Below are positions 46,028-54,729 of a stretch of 55,985 bases of DNA, piece by piece. Under the pieces are notes generated by a model, which was not told where the DNA came from, searched no databases, and saw nothing but the letters and a program-made list of their open reading frames with translations. Position 1 is the stretch's first letter; each line of letters begins with the position of its first letter. This DNA is from DATKZH01 sp964475955. GTDB lineage: Bacteria > Planctomycetota > Planctomycetia > Pirellulales > Thermoguttaceae. The DNA lies in the NCBI GenBank assembly GCA_964475955.1, contig CAYYZY010000027.1, positions 1-55,985 on the forward strand, read 5' to 3'. A program made the translations under genes and the position numbers.

Positions 46028-46061
46028 GCGCGTGGGTCTCGTGGAACTCGACCCATCCTAC
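46028..46061. repeat. repeat family 2, inverted copy
   Basis: GCGCGTGGGTCTCGTGGAAC followed by TCGACCCATCCTAC is the reverse complement of the 44337-44368 element with an altered centre. A further partial CGACCCTAC lies just after it. Confidence 0.7.
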
Positions 46062-46145
46062 GGCCCGACGACCCTACGGCGGGGCCTCGGTGCGCCCACG
46101 GTAACGCAACTCGGGGCGCGGGTCGATGCGTCGCGCGCCCGCGGG

Positions 46146-46910
46146 TCAGCCTTCGACGAGCGCCTTGTGGCGCACGTGGCGGTTCAGGTCGGAAAGCCGC
46201 GGCGCGTCGGCGAGCAGGTGCAACACGTCCTCCCAGCCGAAGTCGTCGCCGCCCATGCGCTGGTAGATCGCCCGGATCAGCTCCAAATCCTCGGGCGAGT
46301 CGACGGTCCAGCGGTGGCCGCTCCGGTCGGTGCTGCCGGTGACCGCCAGCAGTCGAAACCGCTCCGGGTGCTGGTAGATGTAGGGCGTGACGTGCGTGCG
46401 CTGGTAAAGCTCGCTCGCCTCGCCGAAGGCCCGGGTCAAAGTTACCCGGGGCATCACCTCCGTATCGAGCCCGCGGGGGTACGTGCGGCGGAGGATGTTC
46501 GAGGCGTAGTCGGGCCGCTCCTCGAGGAACGCGGCGATCACGCGGTCGCTCACCCCGGGGTCGATCAGGGGGCAGTCGGCCGTGATGCGGACCAGCACGT
46601 CGGCCCTACAGGTTTCCGCCGCCTGGTGGTATCGGGCGAGGACGTCCTGCTCGCTGCCGCGGACGCAGGCCACGCCGAGCCGCTCGCACTCGCCGACGAT
46701 CGGGTCGTCTCCCGAGGCGACCGACGTGGCCACCACCACCTCGTCGATCCGCGCCGCCCGACCCGCGCGCCGCACCACCCGGGCGAGCATGGTCCGTCCG
46801 CCCAAATCGGCCAGCACCTTGCCGGGCAGCCGGGTGCTCCCCATCCTCGCCTGAACGATCGCGACCACCCGCGCTCTCCTGGGCGACCGATGTTCCGCGT
46901 GCTTGATCAT
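46146..46910 (-). CDS. SpsF-like cytidylyltransferase / nucleotide-sugar transferase
   Basis: The 254-residue protein has the nucleotidyltransferase start VVAIVQARMGSTRLPGKVLA and the core VLVRITADCPLIDPGVSDRV. Further blocks are RRTYPRGLDTEVMPRVTLTR and VTPYIYQHPERFRL. This is the SpsF family, similar to PseF/NeuA, which activates acidic sugars such as pseudaminic acid with CMP. A PseC-like aminotransferase gene lies just upstream on the same strand, so the pair probably serves a surface glycan. The ATG used follows AGGGAAG; the longer frame upstream is not conserved-looking. Confidence 0.82.
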   Translation of the reverse strand: MIKHAEHRSPRRARVVAIVQARMGSTRLPGKVLADLGGRTMLARVVRRAGRAARIDEVVVATSVASGDDPIVGECERLGVACVRGSEQDVLARYHQAAETCRADVLVRITADCPLIDPGVSDRVIAAFLEERPDYASNILRRTYPRGLDTEVMPRVTLTRAFGEASELYQRTHVTPYIYQHPERFRLLAVTGSTDRSGHRWTVDSPEDLELIRAIYQRMGGDDFGWEDVLHLLADAPRLSDLNRHVRHKALVEG

Positions 46911-47251
46911 GGTCGATCTTCCCTGGGTTGTGGCGACACTGAAGAAGAGACTCTCGCCAAGACGCAAAGAAGCCAGTTGGGAACCTGTCCGGACGAAGTA
47001 AGTCGACGTGGGACGAAGTGACGAGATAGAAACGGCGTAGTACGGTCCTATCGAATCGCCCGGCCATGGAGCTTCTTGTTTGCCCTGCCCCCTTCCTTTC
47101 CTTTCTCTTTTCTCCTCTTTGCGCCTTCGCGCCTTTGCGAGATGCCCCTACCGCCCCCGAACGTGGGGCACGTTTCCAACGTGCCCACAACCCAATGGCA
47201 CGTTGGAAACGTGCCCCACAACATGCGAGCACCAGGCGCGCGTCATCACGA
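46911..47251. other. gap between pseC-like and spsF-like genes
   Basis: No gene is seen. It holds CTCGCCAAGACGCAAAGAAG near 46956 and, facing it near 47115, a pyrimidine tract with CTTTGCGCC/CGCCTTTGCGAG. The long family-1 hairpin at 47163 completes it. These elements separate two genes that otherwise look like one operon. Confidence 0.45.
47163..47219. repeat. palindromic repeat family 1, perfect 23-bp inverted repeat
   Basis: The left arm starts GTGGGGCACGTTTCCAACGT (23 bp in all). An 11-base loop CACAACCCAAT follows, then the exact reverse complement of the arm. Each arm also contains the smaller palindrome GGCACGTT-TCC-AACGTGCC. The 53 bases 47156-47208 recur without a mismatch at 55933-55985. 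Confidence 0.95.
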
Positions 47252-48442
47252 TCAAAGACTCCCAATCCCCTTTGCCACTTCCCCGACCGCGCCGATCACC
47301 TGGCTCACGTCGTCGTCGGTCATGGCCGGGAAGAGGGGCAGCGTGAGGATCTCCTCGTAGGCCGCTTCGGCCAGGGGGCACAGGCCCGGAGCCGTGCCGT
47401 AACGCTCGCGATAGAATGGATGCAAATGGACGGGGATGTAATGCACGCCCACGCCGATCCCCCGGACGCGCAGCGCCCGATAGACCGCGGCCCGGTCGGC
47501 GCCGATCGTCCGGCGATCGAGGCGGACGACGTACAGGTGCCGGGCGTGCTCGACGCCTTCGCGCCGAGCGAGGGGGCGTACGCCCGGAAGCGACGCGAAC
47601 GCCCGATCGTAGCGTTCGGCGATCTCGCGCCGGCGCGCGAGCCGGCCGTCGATCTCGGCCAACTGGCCCAGGCCGAGCGCGCACTGAAGGTCGGTCAGGC
47701 GGTAGTTGTAGCCGAGGTCGGTCATCTCGTAGTACCAGGTGCCCGAGGCGGCGCGCTGCTGTTGGTCGCGGCTGAACCCGTGATTGCGGAATCGCCGCAG
47801 AAGCTCGGCGAGCGTGGCGTCCTCCGTGGTGACCATCCCCCCCTCGCCCGTCGTGATCGACTTCGCCGGGTGCATGCTGAAGGTCGTCAGGTCGGCCAGG
47901 CGACCAACGGGCCCGTCCCCGTCGCTTGCGCCCAGGGCGTGGGAGGCGTCGGCCACGACCACTAGGTTGTGATTCCGGGCGAGGGCGGTCAGCGCGTCGT
48001 AGTCGCACGGCTGGCCGGCGTAGTCGACGGCGATGATCGCGCGCGAGCGCGGCGTGATCCGGATGGCGACCTGCTGGGGATCGAGCAGGAGGGTGCCCGG
48101 GTCGACGTCGGCGAACACGGGCGTCCCGCCCTGGTAGACCACGCAGTTGGCCGTGGCGGCGAAGGTCATGGCCGGCACGATCACCTCGTCGCCGGGGCCG
48201 ATTCCCAGGGCGAACATCGCGGCGTGCAGCGCGGCCGTGCCGCTGGAAAGGGCAACCGCCTCGGCCGCGCCCACGTATTCGGCCACCGCGCGTTCGAAGC
48301 GCTCGACGACCGGGCCCGTGGTCAGCCAATCGGATCGTAACACCTCGACCACGCGGCGCACGTCGTCCTCGGTCACCGTCTGGCGACCGTACGGGAGCAT
48401 CGCGCGTGGGACAAGCTGCCGTTGGGGTTCCGCTGGAGCCAC
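47252..48442 (-). CDS. PseC-like UDP-sugar aminotransferase (DegT/DnrJ/EryC1 family)
   Basis: PLP enzyme that aminates a 4-keto nucleotide sugar; PseC makes the pseudaminic-acid precursor. The 396 residues include PYGRQTVTEDDVRRVVEVLR, SDWLTTGPVVERFE, AVALSSGTAALHAAMFALGI, the aspartate block VVVADASHALGA, and the PLP-lysine in FSMHPAKSITTGEGGMVTTE. The C-terminus (GVGVHYIPVHLHPFYRERYG) is typical of PseC. GTG 48442 is the longest start; ATG 48400, giving MLPYGRQ, matches the usual family N-terminus better. It probably acts with the SpsF-like gene downstream; other pathway genes are not in the window. Confidence 0.88.
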   Translation of the reverse strand: MAPAEPQRQLVPRAMLPYGRQTVTEDDVRRVVEVLRSDWLTTGPVVERFERAVAEYVGAAEAVALSSGTAALHAAMFALGIGPGDEVIVPAMTFAATANCVVYQGGTPVFADVDPGTLLLDPQQVAIRITPRSRAIIAVDYAGQPCDYDALTALARNHNLVVVADASHALGASDGDGPVGRLADLTTFSMHPAKSITTGEGGMVTTEDATLAELLRRFRNHGFSRDQQQRAASGTWYYEMTDLGYNYRLTDLQCALGLGQLAEIDGRLARRREIAERYDRAFASLPGVRPLARREGVEHARHLYVVRLDRRTIGADRAAVYRALRVRGIGVGVHYIPVHLHPFYRERYGTAPGLCPLAEAAYEEILTLPLFPAMTDDDVSQVIGAVGEVAKGIGSL

Positions 48443-48749
48443 TGAGTTCCGTCCCTTCCGTGGTTCGGTGCATCGGGGGTCTGTTCGCGGCGAGCTATGG
48501 TATTGCGAGTCGCCGACTGGGTCAAAGCCAACTTCGCAGCCAAGATTTCGCGAGAACGTTCCCCCCCATCGAGAGGCCCGTTGAGACGACGCTCGGCGTC
48601 GTCACGGTCCGCTCGACGCTCCGGGGCGCTTTGTGGGCGCAAACCATTTCTGCGAAACGGGTTGCGTGCTTCGGACGCAAAGCGTCGGGCGTTCCGTTCT
48701 TTCGCGGAAGCGTGCGAACGATGAGCAGAGCGGCGCGGCATAGGCCGGG
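48443..48749. other. intergenic region between nagA and the pseC-like gene
   Basis: About 300 bases with no supported gene. It contains repeat-like text (GACGCAAAGCGTC palindrome near 48678 and a TTTCGCGGAAGCG block) in the style of planctomycete dispersed repeats. Confidence 0.4.
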
Positions 48750-50093
48750 TTACCCGGCTTGTGGGGGGCGTCCGGGGCTGGCGCTCTCCCGTTGAAGCGG
48801 GGCGTTGTGGCCGCTCTTCGCATCGCTGCCGCGCCCGGGGCGGTCGACGCGCACCGTGGGGCCGCCGTTTGAGCCGCCCGGCTCGGTCGTTTGGCGCCCG
48901 GGATTGGAGGCGACCTGGAACGGCGTGCCCCAGGCGACCTCGCCGTCGATCAGCGTGGCGATCGGCTCGAAGACGGCGGCCCCCCCCTCCTGCGGGGGAT
49001 CGGCCAAGCGGAACTGAACGAGGTCGGCGCGGCTCCCCACATCGATGCCTTCCGGTTCGAGGCCCACGAGATCCGCCGGGTTGTGAACCGCCATCCGGAC
49101 CGCCTGGGCCAAGTCGACGCCCGCGAAGTGCATCACGTTGGGAATGGCCGGACCCAGGGGCGTGGCGGCGCCGGCGAGCAGTTCGCGCTGTCCGGCCACG
49201 ACCAGCCGGCCGCTGGGCAGGATTTCGACGTCGCAGAAGTCGCTCCGGTATCGGCCCGCGGGTTGACCCGCCTGGCCCGACATGTCGCTGATCAGGATGC
49301 ACCGCTCGGGCGTTTTGGTGCGAACGAACGCCTTGACCACTTCGGGCGGCAGGTGGTGCCCGTCGACGATCAGGCTGGCCGTCAGCCGGTCCTCGGCGAG
49401 TTGGGCCCAGATGTAGTTGTGGTGCCGGTGCACCCGGGCGTGCGACCCGTTGCCCAGATGCGTGCTGAGCCGGGCCCCGGCGTCCACCGCCGCGCGAATC
49501 TGCGCGGGCTCGGCCGCCGTGTGCCCGATCGCCACCACCACGCCGCTCTCGGCCAGTTGGCGCACGAACGCCGCCGAGCCGTCGTACTCGGGCGACATGG
49601 TGTGAATCCGGATCCGGCCGCCGGAGGCCTCCTGGAGGTGCCGGAACAGGTCGGCGTCGGGCTCGCGACAATGCTCGAGCGGGTGGGCGCCGCGGGGGCC
49701 GTCTTCCCGCGTGATGAAGGGGCCTTCCAGGTGCACGCCCGGCACGCGGCGCGCCACCTCGGGGAACGACTCACACGCCGCGGCGATCGTCCGCAGCGCG
49801 TGCTCCAGCACCTCGAGGCTCTCGGTCGTGACGGTGGGAAAGCACCGTACCACGCCGAAGGCGTCGAAACTCGAGACGATCCGGCGGACCTTCTCAACGG
49901 TCAGCTCCCGCGAGCTGAACTCGTGGCCCGCGTACCCGTTGACCTGAAGGTCGACGAACCCGGGGGCGATCCAAGGCCACGCGCGCGTCCTCGCGTCATC
50001 GGCCGCGCACGCGGTCACCTGCGCGACCCTCCCGCTGACGATTTCCAAACAAACGGGCTGGCCGTTGTCAAAACGTCGACCGGAAATCTCCAT
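48750..50093 (-). CDS. nagA: N-acetylglucosamine-6-phosphate deacetylase
   Basis: NagA removes the acetyl group of GlcNAc-6-P during amino-sugar use. The amidohydrolase barrel is complete: APGFVDLQVNGYAGHEFSS, the metal Glu in GVHLEGPFITREDGPRGAHP, His in VVVAIGHTAAEPAQIRAAVD, the second His in GARLSTHLGNGSHARVHRHH, and the catalytic Asp in CILISDMSGQAGQPAGRY. The usual THLFNAM is replaced by THLGNGS, and HxH in the N-terminal strand reads DLQVNG, as in many NagAs. The last 55 residues (GGSNGGPTVRVDRPGRGSDA) are a low-complexity extension. It is the first gene of a minus-strand run that continues to the pseC-like gene. Confidence 0.9.
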   Translation of the reverse strand: MEISGRRFDNGQPVCLEIVSGRVAQVTACAADDARTRAWPWIAPGFVDLQVNGYAGHEFSSRELTVEKVRRIVSSFDAFGVVRCFPTVTTESLEVLEHALRTIAAACESFPEVARRVPGVHLEGPFITREDGPRGAHPLEHCREPDADLFRHLQEASGGRIRIHTMSPEYDGSAAFVRQLAESGVVVAIGHTAAEPAQIRAAVDAGARLSTHLGNGSHARVHRHHNYIWAQLAEDRLTASLIVDGHHLPPEVVKAFVRTKTPERCILISDMSGQAGQPAGRYRSDFCDVEILPSGRLVVAGQRELLAGAATPLGPAIPNVMHFAGVDLAQAVRMAVHNPADLVGLEPEGIDVGSRADLVQFRLADPPQEGGAAVFEPIATLIDGEVAWGTPFQVASNPGRQTTEPGGSNGGPTVRVDRPGRGSDAKSGHNAPLQRESASPGRPPQAG

Positions 50094-50470
50094 ATTGGGT
50101 CTCTAACTCCATGGAAGCCGGTTACTTCGGGCACCTTCAGGGATTGTAGGCCGCCGGCCGCTCGAAGAAAAGGGCAGGGCGCAGGGCTCGGCTCGCGCGC
50201 GGGAATCACTCGTGCAATCCGGGGTGGCCGCGGTCGATCGCAGCGAGGCTACAGGCCGGCGGATCGCGAAGGCTCGCTGCGCTCGACCTCCCGGCTTCCT
50301 GGTCCGAAATCTATGGGGGTTTTCGTATTAGGTCCACAAGATTAGTAGTCGCGCACGCTGGCGGCCAGGCCAATTCGCCCTTAACACAAGAGACCAGGGC
50401 TCCCGTCGCCCCCGCCGGCCCCGGGGTCTGCTCGACCCCGCCGAGGACCGAAGAGGAAACGGTTGTGGCC

Positions 50471-50519
50471 GTTCGCTCTCAGCGAACGAGCGTCTTTTCG
50501 TGGAGCGAAAGGCGACCAT
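50471..50519. repeat. dispersed repeat, second copy of the 14003 element
   Basis: GTTCGCTCTCAGCGAAC is itself a hairpin. It is followed by GAGCGTCTTTTCGTGGAGCG, then AAAGGCGACCAT. The right half differs from the 14003-14050 copy at only a few positions. Confidence 0.6.
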
Positions 50520-50696
50520 TGGGCCACTTGCTGATGCTTCGCCCCCAAGCGTCGCGCGACGGGCACCGGCGGCAGGCTCATCGCCGCGGCGGCAATCCCA
50601 GGTCCTTGCGGATCTCCTCCGGGATGGGCTGGCGGGGGCACACGTTGCCAGGCAGGGGCCGGTTCGGCATAGTAACGCGGGGAGGCACAGAGTGTA

Positions 50697-50826
50697 AGAA
50701 GGGAAAAGGGGAAAGAGGAAAAAGGGGAAGGAAGAGGCAGGCTCGACGGCGGTTGTGCCCGACCCCTCTCTTTGTTCAATATTCTCTCTTCTGCCCATTT
50801 GCCCCCGTTTCCCCTTTCCCCTTCTT
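50697..50826. repeat. polypurine/polypyrimidine inverted repeat
   Basis: AAGAAGGGAAAAGGGGAAAG on the left pairs with CTTTCCCCTTCTT and the preceding GTTTCCC on the right, with two or three mismatches over about 22 bp. The loop is about 85 bases. Homopurine mirror-type tracts like these can form triplex DNA. Confidence 0.6.
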
Positions 50827-50880
50827 GGTTTTCTCGTGGATTGTCGGCCATCTCGCACCTTTCCGCTAAATTAATCCCCC

Positions 50881-51636
50881 ATGCCTGCCGAAAAAGCTAG
50901 CGCCATCGTGCTGCGGACCGTGCCCTTTATGGAGAGCAGCCTGGTGGTGACGCTCTTCACGCGGGAGTTCGGCAAGGTACGGGGTTTGGCGAAAGGGGCG
51001 AGGCGGCTCAAGGGGCCTTTCGAGTCTGCTCTTGACCTCCTGGCCGTCTGTCGCATAGTCTTCCTCCGCAAATCGTCCGACGCCCTCGACCTGGTGACGG
51101 AGTCGAAGCTCCAAAAGCGGTTTCGGCCGGCGGGCCGCAGCTTGTCGGGCCTGTACGCCGGCTACTACGTGGCCGAACTGCTCGACCTGCTGACCGACGA
51201 CTACGACCCCCACCCGGAACTGTTCGACTTGGCCGACGAAACCCTTGGGGCCCTCGCGGCCGGCGAGGCGGCTGCCGTCCGGGTGATACGTTTTGAGCTG
51301 GTCGCCCTGCGGGTGTTGGGGCATCTGCCGTCGCTCGAGGCGTGCGTCGATTGCGGGGCGCAGGTGCCGCTGACCGGCCGGGTCCCCTTCGGCCAGTTGG
51401 ACGGCGGCGTGTTGTGCCCCCAGTGTCGCGGGGGGAAGCGGGAGGTGGTGGCGGTCAACGCGGGCGTGTTGCGGGCCATGCGGCAACTGGCCGATCCGGC
51501 CGGGCAGGCGTGGCGGCGATTGCGGTTAGACGAGCCAAGCCGCGGCGCGCTCCGCGGGCTGATGAATCGTTACGTGTGCAACCTACTCGGCAGGAAGCCC
51601 CGGATGCACCGGTACCTGGGCATGCTCTCCTTTTGA
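50881..51636 (+). CDS. recO: DNA repair protein RecO
   Basis: RecO loads RecA onto SSB-coated single strands with RecR. The 251-residue protein has the OB-fold N-terminus (ASAIVLRTVPFMESSLVVTL, FTREFGKVRGLAKGARRLKG). A helical middle part follows, then the zinc site CVDCG ... VLCPQCRGG, and the end RYVCNLLGRKPRMHRYLGML. The ATG starts MPAEKASAIVLR; no Shine-Dalgarno is visible upstream, so translation may start weakly or leaderless. It is the first gene of a plus-strand run with the BamD-like and LptE-like genes. Confidence 0.94.
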   Translation: MPAEKASAIVLRTVPFMESSLVVTLFTREFGKVRGLAKGARRLKGPFESALDLLAVCRIVFLRKSSDALDLVTESKLQKRFRPAGRSLSGLYAGYYVAELLDLLTDDYDPHPELFDLADETLGALAAGEAAAVRVIRFELVALRVLGHLPSLEACVDCGAQVPLTGRVPFGQLDGGVLCPQCRGGKREVVAVNAGVLRAMRQLADPAGQAWRRLRLDEPSRGALRGLMNRYVCNLLGRKPRMHRYLGMLSF

Positions 51637-51675
51637 GGGCCGGTATCCCGGCCACTGCGGGCAAGGACGTCCCGG

Positions 51676-52980
51676 ATGTCATTTGACGGATTGCGAGTGG
51701 CGATTGCCGCGGCCTGCTTGTGCGCCGCGGCGAGCGGCTGTCGAAGCATGCTGGAAGTGCCCGAAGAGGCCAGGGCCAGCGGCTGGAGCAACCACGATAC
51801 GGAAGAAGGCTGGCTCTTCAACCGTCTCACGGGGCGCGGCGGCGAGGCCGACGTCGCCGAGGCCTCGCCGGGCGCGCGCGAGGCGTCGCCGCGCGTCCAC
51901 CTCGCTTCGCAAACCAACTCGGAGAGCGCGGCGCCGGCTTCGGCGGCCCCCGCCTCCGATGACGACGCGGAAGCCGACGACGACGGCCTCGAACTGGGCG
52001 ACTTCGCCCCCTCGAAGATCGGCGACACCGTCAAGAAGCTCACCGGCAACGGCCCCAACGAGGCGGTCGCCCGAGCCCTCCGGCAGGAAGCCGAGGCCCT
52101 GTTCCGCGAGGGCCGGTACGAGAAGGCCGCCGAGAGATTCGAGAAGGCGGCCAAGCGGGCGCCCGAGTCGCCCTTGCAGGAGGACTGCCTCTTCATGCAG
52201 GCCGAGAGCCTCTTCTTCTGCGACCGCTACCCCCAGGCGAACGACGCCTACGCCAAGCTCCTCAAAACGTACCAGTACACCCGGCATCTCGACAAGGCGG
52301 TCGCCCGGCAGTTTGCCATCGGCCGCTACTGGGAGCAGCTCAGCGCCTCGAAGCCGGCGCATTTCTTCTCGCTCCAGTTCACCGACTCCACGCGGCCGAA
52401 AGCCGACACCTTCGGCCACGCGCTCAAGGCGTACCAGAGCGTGCGCATGAACGACCCCACCGGCCCCCTGGCCGACGACAGCATCATGGCCACGGCCAAC
52501 GCGTACTTCCTCAAAGGGCGGCATGAAGAGGCGGCCTACCACTACGACCTGGTCCGCAAGGAATACCCCAAAAGCGAGCACCAGGTCAACGCGCACCTGC
52601 TGGGCATGAAGAGCAAGCTGGAAAGCTACCAGGGATCGCAGTACGACGGCTCCCCCCTGGAAGACGCCGAAGAAATCGCCGAACAGACCATCCGCCAGTT
52701 CGGCCCCGAGTTGGGCGACGAACGCGATCGAATCATCGAGACGCAGAACCGAATCCGCGAGCAACGGGCCGAGCGCGACTGGTTCCTGGCCCAGTACTTC
52801 GAAAAGAAGAAAGACTACCGCGGCGCCCGACACTACTACCGGCTCATCCTCGACGAATATCCCGCAACCGCGTGGGCCCAGAAGGCGCGAACTCGGCTCG
52901 CCGAGATCCGCGATCGGCCCGACAAACCGCCCAACCACCTCCGATGGCTGACCGACGCGCTCTCCTCCACGGACGACTGA
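51676..52980 (+). CDS. BamD-like TPR lipoprotein
   Basis: A 434-residue protein with a lipobox AASGC (Cys22 lipidated). An acidic, Ala/Ser-rich linker (ASAAPASDDDAEADDDGLEL) follows. From residue 130 there are TPR units (AVARALRQEAEALFREGRYE, PLQEDCLFMQAESLFFCDRY, AANAYFLKGRHEEAAYHYDL-like segments, GARHYYRLILDEYPATAWAQ). This matches outer-membrane assembly lipoproteins of the BamD/YfiO type but is longer, with large inserts. It should sit at the periplasmic face of the outer membrane. It overlaps the start of the LptE-like gene by 37 bases. Confidence 0.85.
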   Translation: MSFDGLRVAIAAACLCAAASGCRSMLEVPEEARASGWSNHDTEEGWLFNRLTGRGGEADVAEASPGAREASPRVHLASQTNSESAAPASAAPASDDDAEADDDGLELGDFAPSKIGDTVKKLTGNGPNEAVARALRQEAEALFREGRYEKAAERFEKAAKRAPESPLQEDCLFMQAESLFFCDRYPQANDAYAKLLKTYQYTRHLDKAVARQFAIGRYWEQLSASKPAHFFSLQFTDSTRPKADTFGHALKAYQSVRMNDPTGPLADDSIMATANAYFLKGRHEEAAYHYDLVRKEYPKSEHQVNAHLLGMKSKLESYQGSQYDGSPLEDAEEIAEQTIRQFGPELGDERDRIIETQNRIREQRAERDWFLAQYFEKKKDYRGARHYYRLILDEYPATAWAQKARTRLAEIRDRPDKPPNHLRWLTDALSSTDD

Positions 52981-53555
52981 ATGACCGGGCGCGACTCGCC
53001 GGCCTGCGCCGTCGCATCGCCATCTGCGTCGCCGGCACGGCGTTGCCGCTGGCGGCGCTCGTGTGCCTCGGCCTGGCGGCCGGCTGCACCGCCTACCAGG
53101 TGGGAACCGACTCGCTCTACTCGCCGCACGTCCGCACGGTCTACGTGCCCGTGTTCGAGTCCGACAGCTTCCGCCGCAACCTGGGCGAGCGGCTCACCGA
53201 GGCCGTGATGAAGGAGATCGAGGACACGACCCCCTACAAGGTCGTTAGCACGCCCGACGCCGACAGCGTGCTGCGCGGGCACATCGCCGCCGAGAGCAAG
53301 CGGGTGGCCGTGGAGAACTGGTACGACGACCCGCGACAGGTCGACGTGCGGTTCGAGGTCCGCGTCAAATGGGTCGACCGAAGCGGCAACCCCATCCGCA
53401 CCGCCCAGCCGATCCCGCTCTCGCCCGAGTTGGTGTCGATCACCGGAACGGCCCCGCTGTTTCCCGAGATCGGCCAGTCGGTCGCCACCGCCCAGCAGGA
53501 GGCGATCCATCGCGTCGCCCAACAGATCGTGGGCATGATGGAGAATCCGTGGTAA
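52944..53555 (+). CDS. LptE-like LPS-assembly lipoprotein
   Basis: The 203-residue lipoprotein has a long basic N-region (RLNDRARLAGLRRR), a hydrophobic stretch and the lipobox GLAAGC with Cys48. The mature start CTAYQVGTDSLYSPHVRTVY, then VPVFESDSFRRNLGERLTEA, VMKEIEDTTPYKVVSTPDAD and the end EAIHRVAQQIVGMMENPW match the LptE/LptE-like (RlpB) family. That family plugs LptD for LPS export. The start lies inside the end of the BamD-like gene, so the two are translationally coupled. With lpxA it supports an LPS-bearing outer membrane. Confidence 0.85.
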   Translation: MADRRALLHGRLNDRARLAGLRRRIAICVAGTALPLAALVCLGLAAGCTAYQVGTDSLYSPHVRTVYVPVFESDSFRRNLGERLTEAVMKEIEDTTPYKVVSTPDADSVLRGHIAAESKRVAVENWYDDPRQVDVRFEVRVKWVDRSGNPIRTAQPIPLSPELVSITGTAPLFPEIGQSVATAQQEAIHRVAQQIVGMMENPW

Positions 53556-53557
53556 GC

Positions 53558-53604
53558 GAGTCGGGAGTCGGGAGTCGGGAGTCGGGAGTGGGGAGTGGGG
53601 AGTG
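53558..53604. repeat. tandem GGGAGTC/GGGAGTG heptamers
   Basis: Six or more copies of the 7-base unit follow immediately after the LptE-like stop. Similar GGGAGTCGGGAG text (reverse strand) occurs near 39480 and 44390. Slippage-prone. Confidence 0.85.
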
Positions 53605-53643
53605 ACGGCGGGGCCACGTTTCGCGTAAACTGCACCGTTTAGC

Positions 53644-53714
53644 GGCCGACGGCACGTCGGCGTCGCGTGTCCCCGCAATTCCGTCCCGCGTTTCCCGGCC
53701 GACGGCACGTCGGC
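53644..53714. repeat. direct repeat GGCCGACGGCACGTCGGC, two copies
   Basis: The 18-base palindromic unit occurs at 53644-53661 and 53697-53714, 53 bases apart start to start, just upstream of folP. Confidence 0.85.
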
Positions 53715-53752
53715 ACCCCGTCCGATTCATTCTCGCGCCGCGGCTTCCGAGC

Positions 53753-54640
53753 ATGTCCGCCCCCTCTGAAAACGGCCCTCGCTCGACCGACGTGCCGCGA
53801 GCCGACCGATGGCGGCTCCGGCGCCGCACGCTGGCCGTCGGCCGGCTGCCGCTTCTGATGGGCATCGTCAACGTCACGCCCGACAGCTTCTCCGACGGCG
53901 GACGGTTTCTCGATCCCCGCGCGGCCGTCGAGCACGGGCTGCGCCTGGTCGACGAGGGGGCCGACCTGATCGACGTGGGCGGCGAGAGCACGCGGCCGTA
54001 CGCCCCGCCGGTCGACGCCGACGAAGAACTCCGCCGCGTGATCCCCGTGGTGGCCGCGCTGGTCGAGCAGGCGCCGGTGCCCGTCTCGATCGACACGTCC
54101 AAAGCCGTCGTCGCCCAAGCGGCCCTCGACGCCGGCGCCGAGGCGATCAACGACGTGACCGGCCTGACCGGCGACCCGGCCATGGTCGACCTGGCCGCCG
54201 GCTCCGGTGCGGGCGTGTGCGCGATGCACATGCAGGGCACGCCGCGGACCATGCAGAAGCAGCCCGTCTACGACGACGTGGTGGCCGACGTGCTCGCCTA
54301 CCTGCGCCGTCGCCGCGACGCGCTGGCCGCCGCCGGCATCGATCGCGACCGCATCGCGCTCGACCCGGGCATCGGCTTCGGCAAAACGCCCGAGCACAAC
54401 CTGGCGATCCTCTCCCACGCCTGGCGGTTCCACGAACTGGGCTCCCCGGTGCTCGTAGGCCCCTCCCGCAAAAGCTTCATCGGCAAGGTCCTGGCCGACC
54501 CCGAGGCCGACCGAACCGCCGGCACGATCGGCGTGGCCGTCTCACTGGCGCGCCAAGGGATCGAGGTCCTCCGCGTGCACGACGTCGCCCCGGTCCGCCA
54601 GGCACTCCTGCTATACGACGCCACCGACCCAGATCGGTAG
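53753..54640 (+). CDS. folP: dihydropteroate synthase
   Basis: Condenses pterin pyrophosphate with p-aminobenzoate in folate synthesis; target of sulfonamides. The 295 residues show both signatures: LLMGIVNVTPDSFSDGGRFL and GADLIDVGGESTRPYAPPVD. Also present are VPVSIDTSKAVVAQAALDAG, CAMHMQGTPRTMQ, LDPGIGFGKTPEHNLAIL and LVGPSRKSFIGKVLAD. The first 25 residues are longer than typical, and no strong ribosome binding site favours the first ATG. It is convergent with panB, with a small antitoxin-like relic between them. Confidence 0.95.
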   Translation: MSAPSENGPRSTDVPRADRWRLRRRTLAVGRLPLLMGIVNVTPDSFSDGGRFLDPRAAVEHGLRLVDEGADLIDVGGESTRPYAPPVDADEELRRVIPVVAALVEQAPVPVSIDTSKAVVAQAALDAGAEAINDVTGLTGDPAMVDLAAGSGAGVCAMHMQGTPRTMQKQPVYDDVVADVLAYLRRRRDALAAAGIDRDRIALDPGIGFGKTPEHNLAILSHAWRFHELGSPVLVGPSRKSFIGKVLADPEADRTAGTIGVAVSLARQGIEVLRVHDVAPVRQALLLYDATDPDR

Positions 54641-54729
54641 CCCTTCGCGCGGCGACGGCGGCATGTCCCAGAGCGATGCAGGGCAAGGTGAGCAGTCGCG
54701 TGCGCCTCGAATCGCCGCGTCAGAACACG

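Larger units (their letters stand above)
45812..46145. other. repeat-rich gap replacing the sulfatase 5' end
   Basis: About 330 bases without a gene. It contains a family-1 palindrome (45904) and a family-2 element (46028), both listed separately. Confidence 0.45.
50094..50880. other. 787-base gene-free region with repeats
   Basis: No gene is supported between nagA and recO. The region holds a dispersed repeat (50471-50519) and a purine/pyrimidine inverted repeat (50697-50826), both listed separately. AATATT near 50780 could be part of a recO promoter. No ribosome binding site is evident before recO. Confidence 0.45.

Noticed and set aside
47163..47219. Family-1 hairpin as a plain transcription terminator
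   Set aside because: It has no T-run, its sequence is symmetric, and near-identical copies occur in unrelated places, so a dispersed repeat fits better.
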